Shown: in pieces, positions 1 through 7,958 of the stretch
Position numbering within the stretch: the first letter of the stretch is position 1
How the letters are laid out: every line of letters begins with the position of its first letter
Source of the DNA: Hyphomicrobium sp. LHD-15
Lineage (GTDB): Bacteria; Pseudomonadota; Alphaproteobacteria; Rhizobiales; Hyphomicrobiaceae
Length of the DNA stretch: 64,000 nt
Reading direction: 5' to 3'
Assembly (NCBI RefSeq): GCF_031157355.1
Contig: NZ_JAVIFT010000005.1
Location: 124,001-188,000 of the forward strand
Translations under genes and position numbers: made by a program
The notes under the pieces: generated by a model
Told to the model about the DNA's origin: nothing
The model's database searches: none
The model's input: only the letters and a program-made list of their open reading frames with translations

Positions 1-596
1 AACGGCGCATGAAGGAAGCCGCTGCCGATCTCGAATTCGAAACCGCCGCGCGTCTGCGCGACGAGGTCAAGCGCCTGCGCGAGACCGAGCTTGCGATTGC
101 CGACGACCCGCTCGCGCGCCAGTCCAACGTCGAGGACAAGGCCGGCCGCTTCGAAGGCGACCGCAAGTTCGCGGGCAATGCCAACGTGCTCGCGGAAAAC
201 AAGAGCTCACGCAAAGGAAATGCGGAGGCAGAATCGCGCATCGCCACGGACTACGAGCCCGTGCAGCCGACTTATGCGCAGTCCACCTCTCGCATTAAGA
301 AGCCGTCGCTCGACGACATGGGTCCCGGAACCGATCGCCCGCTACCGCGACGCCCCGATGTCGATCCCAGAACCAAAGCCGGCGCATTCGGAGAAGGCGT
401 GCGCGGCCCGCACAAGCCGACGCTCGATGAAATGGGCCCGCACGCGTCGCTCGCCGTGAAGAAGGCGGCCGGACCTTTGCCAAAGAAACCTGATCTCTCG
501 GTGCCTAAGCCCACTATCACGCGCGACATCGAGAACGACGCCGAGAAGAAAGCCCGCCGCGGCCGCCCCAAGAAAACCGGGAGACCAGGGCAATAG
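1..596 (+). CDS. uvrB: UvrB excinuclease subunit, C-terminal part (5' truncated by window edge)
   Basis: This is the end of the nucleotide-excision-repair helicase subunit UvrB, open from base 3. The first ~30 residues are a UVR domain (MKEAAADLEFETAARLRDE), the UvrC-interacting helical hairpin that ends every UvrB. Instead of stopping there the protein runs on for about 165 residues. This extension is charged and low in complexity. It contains two related segments (SLDDMGPG and TLDEMGPH) and finishes in a basic RRGRPKKTGRPGQ tail that resembles an AT-hook. The helicase motifs lie upstream of the window. The DNA for the basic tail recurs twice downstream, after the next two genes. The identification rests on the UVR domain. 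A role for the extension is unknown. Confidence 0.88.
   Translation, partial: RRMKEAAADLEFETAARLRDEVKRLRETELAIADDPLARQSNVEDKAGRFEGDRKFAGNANVLAENKSSRKGNAEAESRIATDYEPVQPTYAQSTSRIKKPSLDDMGPGTDRPLPRRPDVDPRTKAGAFGEGVRGPHKPTLDEMGPHASLAVKKAAGPLPKKPDLSVPKPTITRDIENDAEKKARRGRPKKTGRPGQ
538..596 (+). repeat. uvrB 3'-end direct repeat, copy 1 (native)
   Basis: This is the native last ~59 bases of uvrB, coding for DAEKKARRGRPKKTGRPGQ and the stop. The core GCCGCGGCCGCCCCAAGAAA recurs at 1843-1903 and, with one C-to-T change, at 2676-2724. In each copy the same reading frame is open and ends in a stop. Confidence 0.85.
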
Positions 597-698
597 ACAG
601 CCAGCTACAAAATTTTATCGGTAGCGGTACAAAGCGTTTTCACGCTTACATACGATTCTCGACCTTTCACGTTCCGTCAGACCGTGAGGCTCAGACGC

Positions 699-1679
699 AT
701 GCCGTCCTTCTCGAAAACTTTGGAAAGCACTCTGCACCGTTCGCTTGAGTACGCAAATGAGCGCAATCAAGAGTACGCCACACTTGAGCACCTTCTCCTA
801 GCTTTGATCGATGATGCTGACGCAGCAAAAGCCATGCGCGCATGCAATGGCAATCTAGACGCACTTCGCATTCAAACTACAAATTATCTAGATCAAGAAC
901 TTGGACAACATCGAACAAACACGCCAACTGAGGCACAGCCAACGACAGGCTTTCAACGCGTAATTCATCGCGCCGTCGTCCAGGTACAATCGTCCGCAAA
1001 AGACATGGTAACAGGACTAGAAGTTCTAATCGCAATATTTTCAGAAAACGAAAGTTACGCATTTCATTTTTTACAGGAGGCCAACCTAGATCGGCTGGAC
1101 ATAGCACGACACAGCAACCCTCTCCGAGAGAGGGCTAAAGATTTTCCGAAATCCATCCAACACCACAAAACAGCGAAAAACAGCGCATCACAAACAAAAT
1201 CCGTGATGACAAAAAAAGTATTTATAAGTTATCGCAGAGAGGATAGCTCAGGACACACCGGACGCGTTCACGACAGACTGGAGAAAGAGTTCGGCAAAGA
1301 ACTAATATTTATGGATGTTGACGCCATCCCATTGGGAGTAAATTTCGTAAAATACATCAGCGACGAAGTAGGCAAATCCGATGTCATGCTCGCAATCATA
1401 GGTCGCGATTGGCTAAACGCCTGTGACGAGAACGGTCGGAGGCGCCTCGATAATCCAAATGACTTCGTTAGAATTGAGATATCAACCGCCTTACAGCGCG
1501 ATATCCCAGTAATTCCCATAACCGTTGGCGGAGCACCTATGCCTCGCGTGGAAACACTGCCGGAGCCACTAAAGGAACTGGCCTTTCGCAATGGACTGGA
1601 CATAAGGCACAGCTCATTCCATTCTGACATGGACAAACTGGTGAAATCGTTGAGGCGGAGGTTAGGGAGGCAATCATAG
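699..1679 (+). CDS. ClpA N-domain / TIR-domain fusion protein
   Basis: This 326-residue protein has two domains. Residues 1-145 match the N-terminal domain of ClpA (two Clp repeats: MPSFSKTLE, EYATLEHLLLAL, then GFQRVIHRAVVQVQSS and VTGLEVLIAIFSE). In ClpA this domain docks substrates and the ClpS adaptor. After a polar linker, residues 170-300 form a bacterial TIR domain: KKVFISYRRED at its first strand, FMDVDAIPLG, and a FVRIEIS segment whose Glu260 sits where NADase TIRs carry their catalytic glutamate. No AAA+ module, membrane segment or partner gene is present. The ATG at 699 is chosen because it aligns with the usual ClpA start; a GTG at 684 is in frame. Base composition is clearly more AT-rich than the flanks, and the gene sits between two copies of the uvrB tail, which suggests acquisition. 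The domain calls are firm. An anti-phage or NAD-depleting role is inferred. Confidence 0.85.
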   Translation: MPSFSKTLESTLHRSLEYANERNQEYATLEHLLLALIDDADAAKAMRACNGNLDALRIQTTNYLDQELGQHRTNTPTEAQPTTGFQRVIHRAVVQVQSSAKDMVTGLEVLIAIFSENESYAFHFLQEANLDRLDIARHSNPLRERAKDFPKSIQHHKTAKNSASQTKSVMTKKVFISYRREDSSGHTGRVHDRLEKEFGKELIFMDVDAIPLGVNFVKYISDEVGKSDVMLAIIGRDWLNACDENGRRRLDNPNDFVRIEISTALQRDIPVIPITVGGAPMPRVETLPEPLKELAFRNGLDIRHSSFHSDMDKLVKSLRRRLGRQS

Positions 1680-1945
1680 ATTGCTATCGTTCGCGCCTGC
1701 AGGAGCATTATCAATGCTTTTTGCGCGGAGCAGAGAAAGCTAGCGCTTAATTTAAGGCGAATTTCGACGCCGCACTTGACTGCCGCGCACGCCCCACAAA
1801 AAAAAATGTAAGCTGGACTTGCCGGCACGCAGGCCGACGCATGACGCCGAGAAAAAAAGCCCGCCGCGGCCGCCCCAAGAAAGCCGGCCGCCCGGGAAGT
1901 TGACACCGCCACACGACCGACACCGATCCGGGCGTGGAAAGCAGC
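1680..1945. other. Intergenic stretch with second uvrB tail
   Basis: No convincing gene is seen here. The first ~160 bases after the TIR gene are AT-rich like that gene. The composition returns to the chromosomal average at about 1840, where the second copy of the uvrB tail begins. That change coincides with the repeat edge, as expected if the repeat marks the end of an inserted block. Confidence 0.5.
1843..1903 (+). repeat. uvrB 3'-end direct repeat, copy 2
   Basis: This copy is near-identical to 538-590 over about 45 bases. It still reads DAEKKARRGRPKKAGRPGS plus a stop in one open frame, but has no gene body in front of it. It differs from copy 1 by scattered substitutions, mostly in the last 20 bases, so it is an old or diverged copy and not a recent duplication. 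Confidence 0.85.
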
Positions 1946-2641
1946 ATGATCACGCTCTATTCCTACCCTGAGCTGTTTGGCGTTGCCGACAACAACGGCT
2001 ACGGCCTCAAGGTGTTTGCCTTTCTCAAGCTTACTGGCGTGCCCTTCTTGCACGAACACCTCTTCGACGCGTCGCAAGCGCCGCGTGGCCAGCTTCCCTA
2101 CATCGTCGATGACGGAGAGACGATCGGCGACAGCGACGCCATCATCGCGCATCTCGTTCGCAAATACCGCCTGACCATCGATGACGGACTGAGCAGCGCC
2201 CAGCGCGACACCGACCTGATGGTCACGCGCCTACTCGACGACCTCTACTGGGTCATGTCGTATTCGCGCTGGAAGGATGAGCGCTACTTTCCAGCCTTCA
2301 GCGCAGCCCTGAGACGCGAACACCCCGCTCTCACCGAAGAGGGAATTCGCAAGGCACAGGAGTTCAATTTCCAGCGCTACTATTTCCAGGGTATCGGCCG
2401 CTATTCCCCTGACGCTGCCTACGCACGCGGGCTCGCCGACTTGCGCGTTCTGGCAAACCTGATCCCGCCGAGCGGCTACGTCCACGGAGCCGAGCCGGCC
2501 AGCATCGATGCCGCCATTTACGGCTTCACCGCAAACATATTCTTCTATGACATCGACACCCCGCTCAAAGCGTTCGTCTCGTCCAATCCCGGCCTTGTCC
2601 GGCACTGCACAGAGATCCACGCCGCGATCGGATCCTCGTGA
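1946..2641 (+). CDS. Glutathione S-transferase family protein (fungal-type/metaxin-like GST)
   Basis: This 231-residue soluble protein has a thioredoxin-like N-terminal half (MITLYSYPELFGVADNNGYG, GQLPYIVDDGETIGDSDAII) and an all-helical C-terminal half. It resembles the GST subgroup related to metaxin and the fungal or Fax-like GSTs. The GQLPYIVDD segment provides the cis-Pro loop and the GDSDAI segment the glutathione gamma-glutamyl contact known in this fold. The ATG at 1946 is preferred because it begins the first beta strand and has GGAAAG upstream; a GTG at 1934 is in frame. The gene lies between the second and third copies of the uvrB tail and has no operon partner. Substrate is unknown; detoxification is the usual role of the fold. 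Confidence 0.75.
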   Translation: MITLYSYPELFGVADNNGYGLKVFAFLKLTGVPFLHEHLFDASQAPRGQLPYIVDDGETIGDSDAIIAHLVRKYRLTIDDGLSSAQRDTDLMVTRLLDDLYWVMSYSRWKDERYFPAFSAALRREHPALTEEGIRKAQEFNFQRYYFQGIGRYSPDAAYARGLADLRVLANLIPPSGYVHGAEPASIDAAIYGFTANIFFYDIDTPLKAFVSSNPGLVRHCTEIHAAIGSS

Positions 2642-2675
2642 ACATCCGCCTCTCCGTCATCTCCAGAAGACAAGA

Positions 2676-2724
2676 GTTGACCCGCCGCGGCCGCTCCAAG
2701 AAAACCGGGCGGCCGAGGCGTTAG
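2676..2724 (+). repeat. uvrB 3'-end direct repeat, copy 3
   Basis: This is a third, shorter copy of the uvrB terminal segment, reading TRRGRSKKTGRPRR then stop. About 30 bases match copy 1 (CCCGCCGCGGCCGCTCCAAG and the following AAAACCGGG). It lies 35 bases after the GST-like gene. Together with copies 1 and 2 it brackets two cargo genes. Confidence 0.8.
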
Positions 2725-2774
2725 GCGTCTTTAGGCGTGCCCAAGGGGCCAATAGGTGCACCGCACCGGCACAA

Positions 2775-3197
2775 TCAATGATGATGCGCCGACACGCTCT
2801 TCACGTACTCGGCCACCACCTCGCGCTGAGCCGTGTGGCCTAGGTCGCCCAGGCTCAGAATGCCGACCATGCGCTTGCTCTTGTTGATCACCGGCAAGCG
2901 GCGAACCCGCAGCGATTCCATGTGCGCGACGGCCTTTGTCAGATCGTCGTCGTCCCGGCAGCAATGGATTCCGGATGTCATCACGTCACGCGCCGTCGAC
3001 CGTCCAGGATCGAAGCCATCCTTCGCCAGACCGCTGCAGACGATGTCGCGGTCCGTCACCATCCCGATCAGCTTGTCGTTATCGCCGATCGGCACCGCGC
3101 CGATGTCCCGGCCGCGCATCAACTTTGCAATCTCGGTGATCGGCGTATCCGGGCCAACCCACTCGACGCCTTTGTGCATTGCGTCTTTGACTTTCAT
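2775..3197 (-). CDS. CBS-domain pair protein
   Basis: This 140-residue protein is made almost entirely of two CBS domains (MKVKDAMHKGVEWVGPDTPI, VPIGDNDKLIGMVTDRDIV, then ARDVMTSG and LPVINKSKRMVGILSLGDLG). Such stand-alone CBS pairs bind adenine nucleotides and act as cytoplasmic energy or redox sensors for partner proteins. The protein ends in a His-His-His tail. The start at 3197 is chosen because the first CBS motif begins immediately and GAGAGG lies 6-11 bases upstream; longer upstream reading has no similarity. It is followed by the GYD gene in the opposite direction, so it is probably transcribed alone. The regulated partner cannot be told from the sequence. Confidence 0.85.
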   Translation of the reverse strand: MKVKDAMHKGVEWVGPDTPITEIAKLMRGRDIGAVPIGDNDKLIGMVTDRDIVCSGLAKDGFDPGRSTARDVMTSGIHCCRDDDDLTKAVAHMESLRVRRLPVINKSKRMVGILSLGDLGHTAQREVVAEYVKSVSAHHH

Positions 3198-3429
3198 GGC
3201 GGACCTCTCTGGATTGAATTTATGCGAAAAACATGAATTTCCGGCCGCAACGCATGGCCGTCTAAATTTATGTATGTCGGCCGGATCCAATTTCGAGTTC
3301 GAAAACAAGGAAGGCGCGAAGGCGGCGCTTGCAAACAACCCGATTTGAGAGCGCGACCGCTACCGCTCCCAGAATGAAACCGGTAAAATGCGACGAGGCG
3401 GGGCGGAGCACCTAACCGAGGAGGCTCCC

Positions 3430-3723
3430 ATGCCAACCTATGTCGTGCTCGCTTCCTTCACCGAAAAAGGCGCCCATGACGTCAAAGACACCGTCAGCCG
3501 GGCCGACAAGTTCAAGGAGATGGCCAAGAAGGCCGGCGTCACCGTGAAGGACATGTACTGGACGCTTGGGCCGACAGACGTCGTGACCATTTGCGAGGCG
3601 CCAGACGACGAAACAGCCACGTCTCTTTCCATGAGCGTCGCCGCACGTGGTTTCGTCCGCACGCAAACCCTGCGCGCCTTCACGCCGTCCGAAATTCAAA
3701 AAATTCTCGATCGCCTCGTGTAG
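3430..3723 (+). CDS. GYD-domain protein
   Basis: This is a 97-residue protein of the GYD family: small alpha/beta-barrel-like proteins common in alphaproteobacteria with no assigned reaction. Visible family features are the N-terminal strand MPTYVVLASFTEKGAHDVKD, the helix ending in GVTVKDMYWTLGPTDVVTI, and the C-terminal RTQTLRAFTP. The start is fixed by a strong CGAGGAGG ribosome-binding site ending 5 bases before the ATG. It stands alone between genes on the other strand. Many relatives occur near stress or polymer-storage genes, but no such partner adjoins it here. Confidence 0.8.
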   Translation: MPTYVVLASFTEKGAHDVKDTVSRADKFKEMAKKAGVTVKDMYWTLGPTDVVTICEAPDDETATSLSMSVAARGFVRTQTLRAFTPSEIQKILDRLV

Positions 3724-3747
3724 AGCGCAGACACGCAAGCGGCGGCC

Positions 3748-4134
3748 TCACTGTCCCTGCCGCCCCACGATCCAGACGACGAACAGCAGAACCAGAAGCC
3801 CGACGGCAAGCCACAACGAGACGAGAAAGAGGAGTAGCGGGGCCATCGGCTCGACGCTGCGAAGCACGAGCACGAACGTCGCTGCGAACAGGGACAGCGC
3901 CGCGACCTGTCCGATCGCAAGCAACCAACGCGACGCGCTCGAACGCGCGAGTTGCAATCCAATCCACGCCGACAGCACCGGCAGCAACGCCATCCCGCAG
4001 ATCGCGGTCAGTTCTTTGGCGGAAATCTCGGACAGCGTCGCGTGATTGTTCACGCGCGTCGTGTAATAGGCGGCCGCGCCCACCAACCCGACGTGCAGGG
4101 CCGCGGCGATCTTGGTGATCCGATTGGGATGCAT
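3748..4134 (-). CDS. Small four-helix membrane protein (paralogue of 7959-8357)
   Basis: This 128-residue hydrophobic protein has four predicted membrane helices, at about residues 8-25, 45-63, 72-92 and 97-120, and ends in VWIVGRQGQ. I do not recognise a characterised family. It is clearly paralogous to the gene at 7959-8357: both begin M-x-P-x-x-ITK, share VGL(V)AAxYY near the first helix, LLAIGQ before the third, and SLWLAVG with a final WxVGR. The start ATG precedes the shared N-terminal motif, so longer upstream reading is discarded. A short basic loop between helices 2 and 3 is conserved in both. No function can be assigned. Confidence 0.65.
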   Translation of the reverse strand: MHPNRITKIAAALHVGLVGAAAYYTTRVNNHATLSEISAKELTAICGMALLPVLSAWIGLQLARSSASRWLLAIGQVAALSLFAATFVLVLRSVEPMAPLLLFLVSLWLAVGLLVLLFVVWIVGRQGQ

Positions 4135-4199
4135 GCGGGCGCTCCCCCCGAGGCGCGATCGCGAGCCTAGCATCTTTTCGGAGGGTATCGGGATGCGGA

Positions 4200-4226
4200 T
4201 TGGAGCGGGCAAATCACCCGCTCCAA
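4200..4226 (-). terminator. Hairpin after the small secreted-protein gene
   Basis: A perfect 10-bp inverted repeat (TTGGAGCGGG and its complement) with a 7-base loop lies 10 bases beyond the stop of the gene at 4236-4484. On the minus strand it is followed by AT-rich sequence without a long T run, so it is probably a weak terminator. Confidence 0.5.
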
Positions 4227-4235
4227 ATGCCGGGA

Positions 4236-4484
4236 TCAGCCGCAGGCCGGGCGCGAGGCCTTGCAGTACGTCGTGAGAGTATCGTCGCGGCAGGTCAGAG
4301 CGATTTGTCCCGACGGCTTCAAGCCTTTGGCTTCGATGGCGTTCTTGAGCGCGGCATTGGCCATGAACTTGGCGAGGTCGCGCGTGACCATATCGGCCGA
4401 GCCGACTACGGTGCGGCAGCCTGCTTCGGCGCCCTGAGTGCACAGAACCGCTGCGGCAATCGAAAGAATCGCAAGACGAAACAT
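4236..4484 (-). CDS. Small secreted protein, unknown function
   Basis: This 82-residue protein has a typical signal peptide (MFRLAILSIAAAVLCTQGAEA, cleavage probably after the AEA). The mature part of about 60 residues has four cysteines (GCRT, TCRD, YCKA, ACG), which could form two disulfides in the periplasm. The start is supported by GGAGGG 7 bases upstream. No similarity to a named family was recognised. It is transcribed towards the membrane-protein gene at 3748-4134, with a hairpin between them. Confidence 0.65.
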   Translation of the reverse strand: MFRLAILSIAAAVLCTQGAEAGCRTVVGSADMVTRDLAKFMANAALKNAIEAKGLKPSGQIALTCRDDTLTTYCKASRPACG

Positions 4485-4710
4485 GGGCGGAGCCCTCCGT
4501 AATTTCACCGAGGGTTATTCTTTACGCCGAAATGCATTTTCGCACAGACGCCGATCCAAAGGATTCCATCACAAGCAGTGGAATCGAACGCAACCGTGGC
4601 TCCGCTGACACGTAGAACGCAACGAGGCCGCACCGTCCGCCGCCGCACAGTCCTTGACGCCACCCGACCCGTCGCACACGCTAAGCGACCAAAGAGCTTG
4701 GGGAATCACA

Positions 4711-5364
4711 ATGGGCAAAATCGGGCGCATCTTCATCGCGGGTCTTCTGGCCGCCCTGCCACTTCTGCTCACGATCTTCGTAACGGCATGGCTGCTGTCG
4801 CTGCTCAACCAGTACTTGGGACCGACCAGCGCCTTCGGCAGGTTTCTCTCCTCGCTCGGCTTCGGCATCGGGCCATCCGAGATCGTGCCTTACTTGATCG
4901 GCCTCGGGCTGATCATCGGCGCGATCTACGCCCTGGGACTTCTGGTCCACTCCCGCCTCGGCGCTTTGGTCGCCAGCATTTTCGACAGCATCATCCGCCG
5001 CGTGCCGCTGATTTCGAACGTCTATGATATGTCGAGCCGCTTCGTCTCGATCGTCGACACCAAGAACGGCGACAGCCTGAAGAGCATGAGCCCGGCGTGG
5101 TGTTATTTCGGCGGCAAGCCGGGAGCAGCCGTCCTCGCCCTCTTGCCATCCAAGACGCCGATCACCCTCGGCGGCGAGGAGTATCTCGGCGTGCTCGTCC
5201 CCTCCGCGCCGGTACCGTTCGGCGGCGCGCTGATCTACGTCCCCGCGAAATGGGTCGAGCCGGCAGAAGGCGGCATCGACGAACTCATGAGCGTTTACGT
5301 ATCGATGGGCATCACCCCACCGACGACAGCCGCCGCCAAGCCCACCGGTAGCATCTCAAGCTGA
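4711..5364 (+). CDS. DUF502 family membrane protein
   Basis: This 217-residue protein belongs to the DUF502 family. Two membrane helices cover about residues 7-30 and 58-85, joined by a short periplasmic or cytoplasmic loop. A soluble C-terminal domain then contains the family signature: the RVPLISNVYDMSSRF segment, the AWCYFGGKPGAAVLALLPSKTP stretch, and the VLVPSAPVPFGGALIYVP strand pair. GGGGAAT precedes the ATG. The function of the family is not established. The gene is not obviously in an operon, since the next gene starts 225 bases downstream. Confidence 0.8.
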   Translation: MGKIGRIFIAGLLAALPLLLTIFVTAWLLSLLNQYLGPTSAFGRFLSSLGFGIGPSEIVPYLIGLGLIIGAIYALGLLVHSRLGALVASIFDSIIRRVPLISNVYDMSSRFVSIVDTKNGDSLKSMSPAWCYFGGKPGAAVLALLPSKTPITLGGEEYLGVLVPSAPVPFGGALIYVPAKWVEPAEGGIDELMSVYVSMGITPPTTAAAKPTGSISS

Positions 5365-5589
5365 CAGCGATCCGCATCCTATCGCAAGTTCGCAGGACCT
5401 GACGTTGTTCAACATCGTCAGGGCCCCGAGATCACGCAGCGCCTGAAGCCGTTGTCACGCCTGCGCAGTCCGAACGCCGATCAGCAAACGTTCAGGTGCC
5501 TGTCAGCTTTTGGCAGCACGGTCACTCCTTCCGTCCGCGACATCGTGCGACGGCTAGACCGTCGCGGCCATAGCAAACAGGATTGCAGC

Positions 5590-6369
5590 ATGGATGCACT
5601 TGAATCCGGCGATGCGAGCACTGCGTCGAAGGTGGCAGCAATCACGCCGGCATTCTGGATCATGAAGATCCTCGCAACCACACTTGGCGAAACGGCGGGA
5701 GACTTCATTTCGATGACCCTCGGCCTGGGGTACTACGCCGGGCTCGCCATCACCTTCTCCGCATTGGCGATCATCGTATATTTTCAGATCAGCCGAGACT
5801 ATCGCCCGCTGATGTTCTGGACGGCCATCGTCGCCACGACGACTGCAGGAACCGAAATCTCGGATTTCATGGATCGCTCGCTGGGGCTTGGATATCTCTG
5901 GGGCTCGGTCGTGCTGACCTCGGGCCTCCTGCTCACTCTCGCGATCTGGTACTGGCGCGACCGGAACCTCAGCGTGACTCCAATACTGCGCCGAGACATA
6001 GAAATCCTGTTCTGGATTGCCGTCTTGTTCTCGAACAGTCTCGGAACCGCGTTTGGAGACTTCCTCGTTGACGAGGGCGGCCTGAGCTTCATTCAGGGCG
6101 CTTTGGTTACGGCGGGCGTGATCGGCGTCGTGGCGGCGCTGCACTATCTGACGCGCGTGAATGACGTCCTGCTGTTCTGGATCGCATTCGTGTTCACGCG
6201 CCCATTCGGTGCGACATTCGGCGATTTTCTCACGAAGCCGATCGATCTAGGCGGCCTCAACCTCCCGAGAGAAAACGCGTCTCTGATTACCTTGGCCTTG
6301 CTGCTGAGCGTTCTCTATGTCTCGACGCGCCGTTCGCAACAGACAGCGGCCAGCAAGCAGTCTGCGTGA
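5590..6369 (+). CDS. COG4705-type membrane protein with four internal repeats
   Basis: This 259-residue protein has about eight membrane helices. It is built from four copies of a ~60-residue unit, each containing a small-residue helix with the pattern T/S-x-G-x-x-x-(G/S)-D-F/FM: ATTLGETAGDF, TTTAGTEISDF, NSLGTAFGDF and RPFGATFGDF. Each is followed by a glycine-rich GLGY or GGL turn. This matches the uncharacterised COG4705 membrane-protein group. The four buried acidic residues in equivalent positions suggest an ion or metal pathway, but that is inference. The ATG at 5590 is chosen because the first repeat follows shortly; upstream reading is not membrane-like. Confidence 0.7.
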   Translation: MDALESGDASTASKVAAITPAFWIMKILATTLGETAGDFISMTLGLGYYAGLAITFSALAIIVYFQISRDYRPLMFWTAIVATTTAGTEISDFMDRSLGLGYLWGSVVLTSGLLLTLAIWYWRDRNLSVTPILRRDIEILFWIAVLFSNSLGTAFGDFLVDEGGLSFIQGALVTAGVIGVVAALHYLTRVNDVLLFWIAFVFTRPFGATFGDFLTKPIDLGGLNLPRENASLITLALLLSVLYVSTRRSQQTAASKQSA

Positions 6370-6390
6370 GCCATTGACGGCCGCCGCAGA

Positions 6391-7887
6391 TCAAGCGGAA
6401 TACGCCAACCGCAGCCCGCCCCAGTGGCGGCCCTGGATCATGATCGGGGCCGACACGTCGACCATTGGCACGAACGTGCCGCCCATGTCGCGCATGTAGG
6501 TTTGCACCAGGAACGGCTTCTGGTTCTTGCCGGCGCCGAGCCCGACGCGATCGTTGAAGATACGCCGGTTCCGGCAGTTGGCGGCGTTCCAGATCGGATC
6601 CACGCCTTGCGGCTTCGAGAACTTGCTGTTGTGCGTCGGCAGGTAGCCGTTGACGTCGACCGGCGCGCAGAACACCACCTTGCCGTCGAACTGCAACGCT
6701 TCGTCGATGATCGGCGTGACGATGCGATCGAACGCATCGATGTAGGCCGTTTTGAACTGCTGCGGATTTGAGTTTGCGATCGCCTGGTAATTCCGATCGA
6801 ACAACGCCTCGATCGAAAAGACCCCGCGATCGAGTGCGGCCTGCAAGGCTTCCGACACCACCTCCGCGCGGCGCACCACTTCGAACACGAACGGCGAGTC
6901 CTTGGTTTTCACACCCGATTCCACGCTCGTCGTGATCAGCGCTTCACCCGCGAGCTGCAATTCACCGACGCGGGTGCCGACACGGCCGATATTGGCGGTT
7001 GAAAGCTTGAAGCCCTCCATCACCTGCTCGACGCCCGTGAGCAGCGACCGGCTGCGCGCGTCGATCGCCGAGGCCGCCGCCTGGATATCGGACGATTGCG
7101 CGACGAGATTGCCGACCGTCCCTTCGATGGAGTCGAACGTGCCGGAGATCACCGACGCGCTCTCGTCGACGGCGCGCGCCAGCTCCGCGCTGTGCCGCCC
7201 CTTCTCGATCAGGAGATTGGCCTTCGAGGTGAGATCGCCAACCGTCGCCGCGATCTCGCTGGTCGCCTGCGCCGTCTGCCCGGCAAGCGCTTTCACCTCG
7301 GCCGCGACGACGCCGAACCCGCGTCCGGCAGCACCTGCCCGGGCCGCTTCGATCGTGGCATTGAGCGCGAGGAGGTTCGTCTGCCGCGTGATGGCATCGA
7401 TCCCAGCCGCAACCTTGGAGACCTTGCCGAGCGCCTCTTGCAACACCTGCAGAAGCTCGCGCTGCTCTGAGACGGTCGCGACCAGTCTCTGGATGCTGTC
7501 GAGCGACGAGCGGACAGCCGCGGCCGATTGCGAAACGTCGTCGTTGGCGCGCTGCGCCACTGCGAGGCTCGCATGCGCACCGTCCGCGATGCGCTGGTTT
7601 TCGGTACCAAGCGCCCGCATCTCCGACCCGATCTCCTGCATCTGAGCATTCTGGCCCTGGACGCGATCGCCGAGTTCTCTGATGTTGCAGGCGATGTCGA
7701 TGATCTGATGCCCGACGCCCGTCGCCTCCTCGGCGAACCGGCGTACGAAGCCTTGCACGGCAGCGTCGCCTGACGGCGCGTTCGCCGTCGCAGCTGCGGA
7801 AGAAGCCGTCTCGCTCGCGACAGCCGGTTCGGAAGAGGTGCTTCGAAGCTTTATCATACGACCGAGATAGCCGATTCGGCTTAGCAC
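6391..7887 (-). CDS. Soluble methyl-accepting chemotaxis protein
   Basis: This chemoreceptor of up to 498 residues has no membrane segment. The central part is a long coiled coil with the signalling hairpin tip [16 protein letters not shown] and [17 protein letters not shown], which contacts CheA and CheW. The C-terminal ~170 residues form a globular sensor part that ends in [17 protein letters not shown] and [10 protein letters not shown], typical of cytoplasmic receptors with a PAS- or Cache-like module behind the signalling domain. No HAMP domain is seen. The start is uncertain: GTG at 7887 or ATG at 7857, neither with a strong ribosome-binding site. No che genes are adjacent. The ligand is likely intracellular (redox or metabolite), by inference. 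Confidence 0.82.
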   Translation of the reverse strand: MLSRIGYLGRMIKLRSTSSEPAVASETASSAAATANAPSGDAAVQGFVRRFAEEATGVGHQIIDIACNIRELGDRVQGQNAQMQEIGSEMRALGTENQRIADGAHASLAVAQRANDDVSQSAAAVRSSLDSIQRLVATVSEQRELLQVLQEALGKVSKVAAGIDAITRQTNLLALNATIEAARAGAAGRGFGVVAAEVKALAGQTAQATSEIAATVGDLTSKANLLIEKGRHSAELARAVDESASVISGTFDSIEGTVGNLVAQSSDIQAAASAIDARSRSLLTGVEQVMEGFKLSTANIGRVGTRVGELQLAGEALITTSVESGVKTKDSPFVFEVVRRAEVVSEALQAALDRGVFSIEALFDRNYQAIANSNPQQFKTAYIDAFDRIVTPIIDEALQFDGKVVFCAPVDVNGYLPTHNSKFSKPQGVDPIWNAANCRNRRIFNDRVGLGAGKNQKPFLVQTYMRDMGGTFVPMVDVSAPIMIQGRHWGGLRLAYSA

Positions 7888-7958
7888 GGACTATCGGTCC
7901 AGGGCCCGACTTTCGGCCAATAGGCGCGCATCGAAATCGGATCGTACTTTGCGCGCGA

